Part shown: positions 1 to 4,422 of the stretch, one piece after another
Layout: each line of letters opens with the position of its first letter
Position numbering within the stretch: the stretch's first letter is position 1
NCBI GenBank assembly: GCA_001782645.1
Contig: MFPH01000020.1
Location: forward strand, 1-7,465
Direction of reading: 5' to 3'
Origin: Candidatus Levybacteria bacterium RIFCSPLOWO2_12_FULL_37_14
Lineage (GTDB): Bacteria > Patescibacteriota > Microgenomatia > Levybacterales > UBA12049
DNA length: 7,465 nt
Position numbers and translations under genes: made by a program
The notes under the pieces: model-generated
What the model was told of the DNA's origin: nothing
The model's input: only the letters and a program-made list of their open reading frames with translations
The model's database searches: none

Positions 1-842
1 TACGTTTGGGGCTGGAAAAGTACCTTGTCGGATGCAAGATTATAGATGTTGAGATTAAAATTCCGAAAATGCTTGCCGGATCTGCAAAGCAGATTATCGG
101 AGCCAAGATTATTGGCTTAAAAAGAATAGGGAAAGGTTTAATTATTGAGCTGGATAATGATTTTGTCTTGGCGATTCATCTGAAAATGACCGGCCAGTTG
201 ATTTATCAGGATAGTAGAATTAAGGGTCCGACCCTTTCTCCGAAAATTGGAGGCCCGACACTTCCTACAAAATATTCTCACATTATTTTCACTTTGGATA
301 ACGGTTCTTTTCTTTATTACAACGATTTGCGTCAATTTGGGTGGGTGAAAGTAGTCAGAAAAGATGAATTAATGCAAATTCCGTTTTTCAAAGAAATGGG
401 CCCCGAGCCCCCCGTCGCTAAAGCTATGGGGGGGCAGGCCCCTCTTAACCTTAGTAAGTTTATTGAAATTCTTGGTAAAAGTAATACCGCTATTAAAGTT
501 TTAATAATGGATCAGAAGAAAATTGGCGGAATTGGCAATATTTATGCCAATGATGCTTTGTTTAAGGCCAAAATTGATCCGCGAAGATCTGCAAAGCAGA
601 TTACGCCAGAAGAGGCAAAAAGGCTTTATGAGGCAACAATTTATGTCTTAAAGAAAAGCTTGGAATATGGCGGGTCTTCGGATGAGAACTTTGTTAACGC
701 GCTAGGTCAGGAAGGAAACTATCAAAAACACGCTTTAGTTTACGGGAGGGAAGGGGAGAAATGTCCCGATTGTAATTCCAGAGTTCAGAAAATAAAACTC
801 GGCGGCCGCGGAACCTATTTTTGCCCCAAATGCCAAAAGTAA
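1..842 (+). CDS. mutM: Formamidopyrimidine-DNA glycosylase (Fpg/MutM), 5'-truncated by the window edge
   Basis: Bifunctional base-excision repair enzyme that removes oxidised purines such as 8-oxoguanine and cuts the abasic site. The frame is open from base 3 and reads RLGLEKY, which follows the family's N-terminal PELPEVETI, so the true start and the catalytic Pro/Glu lie upstream; the TTG at 6 is not the start. Counting that TTG codon as residue 1: K43 matches the catalytic lysine of RxxK, M61/R109/F111 match the lesion-filling triad (HLKMTG, LRQFG), GNIYAN at 177-182 is the helix-two-turn-helix signature, and CPDC (253-256), R268 and CPKC (273-276) form the zinc finger. Two extra loops, about residues 73-88 and 135-146, coincide with repeat-like DNA and are absent from E. 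coli Fpg. The 3' end is one of three copies of this sequence nearby. Family assignment is very secure. Confidence 0.96.
   Translation, partial: RLGLEKYLVGCKIIDVEIKIPKMLAGSAKQIIGAKIIGLKRIGKGLIIELDNDFVLAIHLKMTGQLIYQDSRIKGPTLSPKIGGPTLPTKYSHIIFTLDNGSFLYYNDLRQFGWVKVVRKDELMQIPFFKEMGPEPPVAKAMGGQAPLNLSKFIEILGKSNTAIKVLIMDQKKIGGIGNIYANDALFKAKIDPRRSAKQITPEEAKRLYEATIYVLKKSLEYGGSSDENFVNALGQEGNYQKHALVYGREGEKCPDCNSRVQKIKLGGRGTYFCPKCQK
222..268 (+). repeat. In-frame palindrome and direct repeat inside mutM
   Basis: AAGGGTCCGACCCTT (222-236) is a palindrome that can form an AAGGG/CCCTT stem with a 5-nt loop. Its core recurs as a direct repeat: GGTCCGACCCTTTC at 225-238 and GGCCCGACACTTCC at 252-265. The peptide repeats GPTL twice (KGPTLSPK, GGPTLPTK) in a loop that is shorter in E. 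coli Fpg. It looks like a small mobile or slippage-derived insert tolerated in frame; the origin is inference. Confidence 0.5.
398..441 (+). repeat. GC-rich hairpin inserted in frame in mutM
   Basis: A strong inverted repeat within an AT-rich gene. GGGCC (398-402) pairs with GGCCC (437-441), and GCCCCCC (407-413) pairs with GGGGGGC (429-435). A small internal loop and a 15-nt apical loop contain GCTAAAGCT (417-425). It encodes a loop right after the conserved GPEP, longer than in E. coli Fpg. The same 9-mer occurs in the nnrD insert at 6327-6335. Confidence 0.6.
789..842 (+). repeat. mutM 3'-end copy A (the end in use)
   Basis: The last 17 codons plus stop of mutM, encoding the second half of the zinc finger (KIKLGG...CPKCQK). 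It aligns codon for codon with 1738-1791 (44 of 54 bases identical by my alignment), and its final 42 bases align with 2455-2496 (35 of 42). The identical stretch with copy C, GGCGGCCGCGG at 801-811, is GC-rich for this region. Taken with the other copies it marks the left boundary of the inserted modules. Confidence 0.8.
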
Positions 843-883
843 TCATTCAACATATCTTTAATTTTATTTTTAGTTTATTTTCT

Positions 884-1034
884 GTACTTTTGTGCCGACA
901 AAAGTACCAAAAACTCGCGAGCGGTAAAGTCGCGCTAAAATTATTTCGTTCGCTGGTCGGGTAATTTCACCCCTTCCTCAATCTCGCTTTACTCGCTGAG
1001 GAATTCCCCTGACAGCAAACTATAATAGTTTTTT
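884..1034. repeat. Structured non-coding block with several hairpins
   Basis: The 299-base gap between mutM and the methyltransferase gene holds no convincing gene. It contains successive inverted repeats: GTACTTTTGT/ACAAAAGTAC (884-893/898-907, perfect 10-bp arms, 4-nt loop), CGCGA/TCGCG (916-920/930-934), AAATTA/TAATTT (938-943/962-967), TTCCTCA/TGAGGAA (974-980/997-1003) and AAACTA/TAGTTT followed by T's (1017-1022/1026-1034). The last resembles a weak terminator. The GC-richer block differs from its AT-rich flanks and looks like a dispersed repetitive element, but copies elsewhere cannot be checked here. Confidence 0.5.
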
Positions 1035-1097
1035 AACGCGCTTTGTTTAATGCTCGCATTTCAAAGATATGTTGCAAGAACAGTTTCATTAGCGTGA

Positions 1098-1106
1098 TGG
1101 TATAAT
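1098..1106 (+). promoter_or_regulatory. Extended -10 promoter upstream of the methyltransferase gene
   Basis: TGGTATAAT is a perfect TATAAT with the TGn extension. No good -35 is found at normal spacing, which an extended -10 can tolerate. The predicted RNA start near 1113 would leave about 28 nt of leader before the ATG at 1142, with no convincing Shine-Dalgarno close to it. Confidence 0.55.
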
Positions 1107-1141
1107 CAAAAAAGTAAGGATAGCTAAATATTTATAGAATA

Positions 1142-1750
1142 ATGAAAGAAGATAAAAATTTAACACCAAGTAGCGCTGAAGGTAGAAGGCAATTTAACAA
1201 AGTAAGAAATTACTATTTGCAGCCCTTAAATGAGCAAGGCTTGTTGCCAAGAGATGGTAATGGCATTTTGCATGTATTGTCTGTAGGCTGTGGTTTTTCT
1301 GCTCACGAGGCAGTCCCCCTACAGAAACTTGGTAACGTTCAATACAAAGGAATTGATATTAGTCCACGCAGAATTTCTTCAGCAGAATGTTCCAATTTAG
1401 ATGTGGATCCTGAATGTTTTCAAGTTGAGGACGCAAGAAAGATTGTCAGTAAAGAGAGAAATAGATATGGACTCATCGTTATGAAAAACCCTCAAGTTCT
1501 TGATGACCCCGAAGACGATCTTGGAGAAAAGTCGTGGTTCCAGATCTTTAAAAGTTCATGTAAAAAATTATCTCCTAATGGATATATATTTGTTAGCGTG
1601 GATGACCCTCTTTATGAGAGAGCATATGCAAAAACTTATCTTGAGAGATTAGGTGTAAAAATTGTAATTGATGAAAAAACTCGCGCATTGCCTTCTGATA
1701 ATTTAAGTACTGAGGATTATTGGATTATTCTAGGGAAAAAAGAAAACTAG
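1142..1750 (+). CDS. Class I SAM-dependent methyltransferase-like protein, substrate unknown
   Basis: A 202-residue protein with the layout of a Rossmann-fold methyltransferase: glycine-rich SAM motif I VLSVGCGFSA (45-54), acidic end of strand 2 in YKGIDIS (D72), a motif III-like VEDA (D97), a strand YGLIVMKNPQVL (109-120), and the SPNGYIFVSVDD turn and strand (144-155). No target-recognition or DNA-MTase catalytic motif such as DPPY is seen, so the substrate could be a small molecule, RNA or protein. The N-terminal ~40 residues are polar and helical. The final codons and the TAG stop lie in a second copy of the mutM end, read in another frame, so the C-terminus may have been reset at insertion. 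It is the only gene of its module. The fold is fairly sure; the role is not known. Confidence 0.7.
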   Translation: MKEDKNLTPSSAEGRRQFNKVRNYYLQPLNEQGLLPRDGNGILHVLSVGCGFSAHEAVPLQKLGNVQYKGIDISPRRISSAECSNLDVDPECFQVEDARKIVSKERNRYGLIVMKNPQVLDDPEDDLGEKSWFQIFKSSCKKLSPNGYIFVSVDDPLYERAYAKTYLERLGVKIVIDEKTRALPSDNLSTEDYWIILGKKEN

Positions 1751-1791
1751 GAGGAAAAGGAACCTATTCTTGCCCCAAATGCCAAAAATAG
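1738..1791 (+). repeat. mutM 3'-end copy B (stranded gene end)
   Basis: Read in the mutM frame it gives KRKLGGKGTYSCPKCQK and a TAG stop, against KIKLGGRGTYFCPKCQK in the working gene. Bases 1759-1787 match 810-838 with one mismatch. Upstream of 1738 there is no Fpg-like sequence, so only the last 17 codons are present and it cannot work alone. It overlaps the last 13 bases of the methyltransferase gene in a different frame and is followed at once by the brnTA promoter. Confidence 0.85.
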
Positions 1792-1799
1792 TTTCTCTA

Positions 1800-1828
1800 T
1801 TGACAGACAGACTTATGTATTGTATCAT
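1800..1828 (+). promoter_or_regulatory. brnTA promoter
   Basis: TTGACA (1800-1805), a 17-bp spacer and TATCAT (1823-1828) form a near-consensus sigma70-type promoter. RNA would start around 1835, only a few bases before the brnT ATG at 1841, so the toxin would be read from a nearly leaderless message. Confidence 0.7.
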
Positions 1829-1837
1829 TAAATACAT
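1815..1837. promoter_or_regulatory. Candidate BrnA operator
   Basis: ATGTATT (1815-1821) and AATACAT (1831-1837) are perfect 7-bp inverted arms around a 9-bp centre, overlapping the -10 and the predicted RNA start. BrnA-type ribbon-helix-helix antitoxins are known to repress their own operon, so this is a sensible operator. Binding itself is inference. Confidence 0.5.
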
Positions 1838-1840
1838 TAA

Positions 1841-2155
1841 ATGCAGCTAGGATTTGATTTATTGAAAATTGAAGGATTCGAGTGGGATACGGGAAACCTT
1901 GGGCATATACAAAAACATAACATTAATTATAGGGAATGTGAGGAAACGTTTTTTAATAAACAGCTTGTAATAAATGAAGATCAATCTCATTCCCAGAGAG
2001 AAGAAAGATTTCGCGTTTACGGAAAGACAAATGGGGGCAGGTTATTATTTATAATAATTACAATTAGAAATAATAAAATTAGAATAATTTCGTGTCGAGA
2101 TCAGAATAAGAGAGAACGAAAAGAATTTCAAAAAACAGGAGGTGAGTATTTATGA
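1841..2155 (+). CDS. brnT: BrnT-family toxin (DUF497), type II toxin-antitoxin system
   Basis: A 104-residue protein matching the BrnT family, whose studied members have a RelE-like fold, act as ribonucleases and are held inactive by BrnA. Family hallmarks in order: GFEWDTGN (12-19), the KH pair (25-26), the ECEETF helix (32-37), SQREERFRVYG (51-61), GGRLLF (65-70), the TIR strand (74-76) and IRIISCR...RERKEF (80-96), whose basic and acidic residues hold the family's conserved functional side chains. Family members are usually about 90-100 residues, so this copy looks complete. The ATG at 1841 is preferred because it directly follows a good promoter. Its stop overlaps the brnA start (ATGA), giving the usual toxin-first order. 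Confidence 0.87.
   Translation: MQLGFDLLKIEGFEWDTGNLGHIQKHNINYRECEETFFNKQLVINEDQSHSQREERFRVYGKTNGGRLLFIIITIRNNKIRIISCRDQNKRERKEFQKTGGEYL
2137..2145 (+). promoter_or_regulatory. Strong Shine-Dalgarno for brnA
   Basis: AGGAGGTGA lies 6 bases before the brnA ATG, inside the end of brnT. It is the only near-perfect ribosome binding site seen in the window, which would favour high antitoxin translation from the second cistron. Confidence 0.75.
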
Positions 2156-2445
2156 AAAAACTAAAGCTAATACCTAGATTTAAAAACGAAAATGCAGAAG
2201 CCGAATTCTGGGCAACTCATGATAGCACTGATTATTTCGATATCGATAAGGCAGTCATTAATCCATCTTTCCCAAATCTAAAATTATCTACAAGAACAAT
2301 AACCATAAGAGTGTCGGAATCTCTATTAAATGCTTTAAAAAGAATAGCAAATAAAAAGGATGTTCCATATCAGTCGTTAGTAAAAATATTTCTTGATGAA
2401 AAAGTTAGGGAAGAAGATGTGTATAGCCGTTCAATAAACGGATAG
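2152..2445 (+). CDS. brnA: BrnA-type antitoxin with ribbon-helix-helix domain
   Basis: A 97-residue antitoxin partner of the preceding toxin. The N-terminal half carries the IPRFKNE...AEFWATHDSTDYFD stretch (7-30) typical of antitoxins paired with BrnT and usually taken as the toxin-contacting part. After the linker FPNLKLSTRT comes a MetJ/Arc-like ribbon-helix-helix (about 48-85): a TITIRVSE strand, then the helices LLNALKRIANKK and PYQSLVKIFLDEKV. The protein should bind toxin and repress the operon through the palindrome at 1815-1837. It overlaps brnT by 4 bases and has a strong Shine-Dalgarno. It is followed within a few bases by a third mutM end. It could equally be labelled a CopG-family antitoxin; the role as antitoxin is well supported. 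Confidence 0.83.
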   Translation: MKKLKLIPRFKNENAEAEFWATHDSTDYFDIDKAVINPSFPNLKLSTRTITIRVSESLLNALKRIANKKDVPYQSLVKIFLDEKVREEDVYSRSING

Positions 2446-2454
2446 GATATGTCT

Positions 2455-2496
2455 GGCGGCCGCGGCACCTACTTTTGCCCTAATTGTCAGAAATAA
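2455..2496 (+). repeat. mutM 3'-end copy C (probably the original gene end)
   Basis: This encodes GGRGTYFCPNCQK and a TAA stop in the mutM frame. It differs from copy A at 7 of 42 bases, all at third codon positions, and only one changes an amino acid (Lys to Asn). That pattern shows it evolved as a functional Fpg end. The similarity stops abruptly at 2455. An ATG at 2449 would allow a 15-residue peptide, probably by chance. As the copy furthest from mutM it is the best candidate for the native end. Confidence 0.82.
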
Positions 2497-2528
2497 AGAA
2501 TTGTTTTTTGAGATTTATTGTGTTAGCA

Positions 2529-2546
2529 TTAGAAATTAGAAATTAG
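2529..2546. repeat. Short 7-bp tandem repeat
   Basis: TTAGAAA occurs twice in tandem and is followed by a partial TTAG. It sits in the 67-bp gap before the UMP kinase-like gene and resembles the other 7-8-bp arrays in this window. No clear promoter is visible in the gap. Confidence 0.4.
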
Positions 2547-2563
2547 ATCCGATTCTAAAAAAT

Positions 2564-3271
2564 ATGGGAAGTAATCATAGGGAAAAGATAGTAATCTCGG
2601 TAGGAGGATCATTAATTGTTCCCAACGGAGGAATTGATACGGGATTTCTCATTAAATTCAATAAATTTATTCGAGCCAGACTGGCGGAAAACAAGAACCG
2701 CCAGTTTTTTTTGATTGTCGGAGGCGGAACAACTACCAGACATTATCAAGATGCGGCCAGAGAAGTGATAGGGAATAAGCTTACGCATGATGATTTGGAT
2801 TGGCTGGGTATTCATGCAACGCGTCTTAACGCTCACTTGATTAGAACAATTTTTAGAGATGTTGCTCACCCATACATCCTCAAGCACTACGAGATTATCA
2901 GAAAAGTTGAAGAAACGGTTGTTGTCGGATCGGGTTGGAAACCGGGTTGGTCCACGGATTATTGCGCAATAATGGCATGTCAGGATTATGATGTTAAAAC
3001 AGTTATCAATTTAAGCAACATTAATCAAATTTACAGTAAGGATCCTAATGAATGTAATGATGCCAAGCCAATTAATAAAATTTCCTGGAAGGATCTGCGG
3101 AAGCTAGTTGGCGACAAATGGACTCCCGGAATGCATGCGCCTTTTGATCCGATTGCCGCGAAAAAAGCACAATCTTTAGGTGTGGAAGCAGTTATTATAA
3201 ATGGAAGCAATTTTGAAAATTTGGGAAATTACTTTTCTGGCAAAAAATTCGTGGGAACAGTGATAGGGTAA
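2564..3271 (+). CDS. pyrH: UMP kinase-like amino acid kinase family protein (archaeal-type)
   Basis: Predicted to phosphorylate UMP to UDP with ATP in pyrimidine nucleotide synthesis. The 235-residue protein has the amino acid kinase fold: KIVISVGGSL (8-17) for phosphate binding with K8, a glycine-rich IVGGGTTTRHY loop (51-61), the nucleoside-site helix DDLDWLGIHATRLNAHLI (76-93), WSTDYCAI (129-136), INLSNINQIYSKDP (148-161) at the ATP site, and the C-terminal APFDPIAAKKA (192-202) and FVGTVIG end. The DWLGIHATRLNA helix and GWSTD motif resemble archaeal UMP kinases more than the bacterial hexameric PyrH; this is judged by eye. No Shine-Dalgarno precedes the ATG. A related amino acid kinase with another substrate is the main alternative. 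Confidence 0.78.
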   Translation: MGSNHREKIVISVGGSLIVPNGGIDTGFLIKFNKFIRARLAENKNRQFFLIVGGGTTTRHYQDAAREVIGNKLTHDDLDWLGIHATRLNAHLIRTIFRDVAHPYILKHYEIIRKVEETVVVGSGWKPGWSTDYCAIMACQDYDVKTVINLSNINQIYSKDPNECNDAKPINKISWKDLRKLVGDKWTPGMHAPFDPIAAKKAQSLGVEAVIINGSNFENLGNYFSGKKFVGTVIG

Positions 3272-3274
3272 ATA

Positions 3275-3348
3275 ATTGCTACATTGTTATATTGCTAAAT
3301 TGCTATTTTGGATTCCAACAGTTTAACAGTTTAATAATTTAACAATAA
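3275..3348. repeat. Two inverted arrays of 8-bp repeats between pyrH and recF
   Basis: The left array has four 8-bp units (ATTGCTAC, ATTGTTAT, ATTGCTAA, ATTGCTAT; 3275-3306). A 10-bp centre follows, then four right units (AACAGTTT twice, AATAATTT, AACAATAA; 3317-3348). The right consensus is nearly the reverse complement of the left, so the pair can fold into a long imperfect hairpin. It fills the gap, ends 5 bp before the recF ATG and may also hold a weak recF promoter. Confidence 0.6.
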
Positions 3349-3353
3349 TCTTC

Positions 3354-4421
3354 ATGATTTTAAACAGTCTTTCTCTTCAAAATTTCCGCAGTTATTCAAA
3401 GGCAGATTTTAATTTTTCTTCAGCTACAACTCTAATTGTCGGTCCGAATACTGCAGGAAAGTCCAATCTGATTGAAGCAATTTTTTTTCTGGCAGCAGGA
3501 CGCAGTTTTCGTATAGATAGGGATGATCAGCTGGTAAAATTTGGAAAAGAATTAGCCAGAATTAAAGGAAAAACCGAGGATAAAAATTTGGAGGCGGCAA
3601 TTGCGAAAGAAGGAGTGGGAGGAAGCTTAAGGCCGTTTAAAAAATATTTAGTTAACGGGGTTGCGAAAAGAAAAGCGGACTTTATCGGAAATTTTTTCGC
3701 GGTATTGTTTGCTCCTAATGATCTGGAAATTATTATCGGCAGTCCGGGCAGGCGGCGGGATTTTATAGACAATATCTTGATTCAGACAGACCGCGATTAC
3801 CGTTTAGCCAGAAGTTTTTATGAGAAGGGTCTGCGGATTAGAAATGCGCTTCTGCATAAAGCTAAAGAGACAGGAATAAAATCGGGAAAAGAATTTGCGT
3901 ATTGGGATAATCTTTTGATAGTTCAGGGGCAAAAAATTACTAAAAAAAGAGAAGATTTTATTGGGTATTTAAACGATTCCAAAAAAGAAATTTTAAATTT
4001 TGAATTATTTTATGATAAAAGTGTTATTTCTAAAGAAAGACTTTTGCAATATAAAGATGCGGAGATTGGATCGGGGATTACACTTGTCGGGCCTCATAGG
4101 GACGACTTTATTATAAATTTAATTGAGGGTAAAGCAAAACATGATATTAAGTTTTTTGGTTCCCGCGGACAGCAGAGGCTGGCGATATTGCAATTAAAAA
4201 TTCTGGAATTAAACTATATTGAACAAAAAACTCAAAATAAGCCCACACTTCTTTTGGATGATATCTTTTCCGAGCTTGACGGAGAGCATATTAATTTGGT
4301 TTTGGAGATAATCGGGACGCAGCAAACTATTATAACTACCACCCATGAAGAATTTATCCCAAAGAATCTGCTGAAAAAAGTTAAAATTATAGCTCTTGAC
4401 AACTCCCGTTATTTGGTATAA
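3354..4421 (+). CDS. recF: DNA replication and repair protein RecF
   Basis: An SMC/Rad50-like ATPase that binds gapped DNA and helps RecO/RecR load RecA during recombinational gap repair. At 355 residues it has normal family length. Visible motifs: the N-terminal LSLQNFRSY (6-14), Walker A GPNTAGKSN (30-38), the region APNDLEIIIGSPGRRRDFID specific to RecF, LVGPHRDDF in domain II, the ABC-type signature GSRGQQRLA (269-277), Walker B LLLDDIFSELD (299-309) and a TTTHEEF switch region (328-334). The start has no Shine-Dalgarno and follows the repeat arrays at once. The last ~27 codons exist a second time after the next gene, and the present C-terminus (...KIIALDNSRYLV) differs from the stranded copy, so the working end may have been replaced by recombination. 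The last bases also contain the promoter of the next gene. Confidence 0.96.
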   Translation: MILNSLSLQNFRSYSKADFNFSSATTLIVGPNTAGKSNLIEAIFFLAAGRSFRIDRDDQLVKFGKELARIKGKTEDKNLEAAIAKEGVGGSLRPFKKYLVNGVAKRKADFIGNFFAVLFAPNDLEIIIGSPGRRRDFIDNILIQTDRDYRLARSFYEKGLRIRNALLHKAKETGIKSGKEFAYWDNLLIVQGQKITKKREDFIGYLNDSKKEILNFELFYDKSVISKERLLQYKDAEIGSGITLVGPHRDDFIINLIEGKAKHDIKFFGSRGQQRLAILQLKILELNYIEQKTQNKPTLLLDDIFSELDGEHINLVLEIIGTQQTIITTTHEEFIPKNLLKKVKIIALDNSRYLV

Positions 4422-4422
4422 T
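4396..4422 (+). promoter_or_regulatory. Promoter of the ATPase gene, embedded in the end of recF
   Basis: TTGACA (4396-4401) and an extended -10, TGG followed by TATAAT (4417-4422), are both perfect consensus; the 15-bp spacer is short. RNA would start near 4429-4430, one or two bases before the ATG at 4432, giving an essentially leaderless message. The recF stop codon lies within the -10 element. Confidence 0.65.

Larger units (their letters stand above)
843..1749 (+). mobile_element. Putative cargo module 1 (structured block + methyltransferase) between mutM-end copies A and B
   Basis: This stretch lies between two mutM gene ends and holds a structured non-coding block, an extended -10 promoter and one methyltransferase gene. 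Position and bracketing suggest acquired DNA. No integrase, transposase or short target-site duplication is visible, so calling it a mobile element is inference. Its last bases overlap the start of copy B. Confidence 0.45.
1792..2454 (+). mobile_element. Putative cargo module 2 (brnTA toxin-antitoxin) between mutM-end copies B and C
   Basis: This is a compact unit between two mutM gene ends. It holds a consensus-like promoter, an operator-like palindrome, brnT and brnA, with almost no spare DNA at either side. Bracketing by gene ends of different sequence suggests insertion; the mechanism is unknown. Confidence 0.45.

Noticed and set aside
138..335. Minus-strand frame of 65 codons inside mutM
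   Set aside because: It lies wholly antisense to a strongly conserved gene and its translation shows no domain or plausible composition.
914..1010. A degenerate gene in the structured block
   Set aside because: Plus-strand frames are broken by stops, and the inverted repeats explain the apparent structure better.
1021..1026. TATAAT as a further promoter for the methyltransferase gene
   Set aside because: It is part of the AAACTA/TAGTTT hairpin, and the extended -10 at 1098-1106 is better placed.
789..1791. Transposon target-site duplication
   Set aside because: The repeats are 42-54 bp, diverged and coding, and there are no terminal inverted repeats or transposase.
801..2465. GCGGCCGC (NotI-type) site in two mutM ends, suggesting a cloning or adaptor artefact
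   Set aside because: The site is in frame with conserved Fpg residues GGRG, and the flanking bases differ by synonymous changes, so it is natural coding sequence.
789..2496. Assembly duplication as the cause of the repeated mutM ends
   Set aside because: The copies differ at many bases and adjoin different genes; a misassembly would give identical copies. Read coverage would still be worth a look.
2449..2496. Small gene MSGGRGTYFCPNCQK
   Set aside because: It is half of a zinc finger derived from mutM; the ATG is only 6 bases before the homology begins and no ribosome site is present.
2612..2887. Minus-strand frame of 91 codons inside the UMP kinase-like gene
   Set aside because: It is antisense to a well-supported gene, with no motif, promoter or ribosome site.
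3527..3772. Minus-strand frame inside recF
   Set aside because: It is a shadow of the RecF coding sequence.
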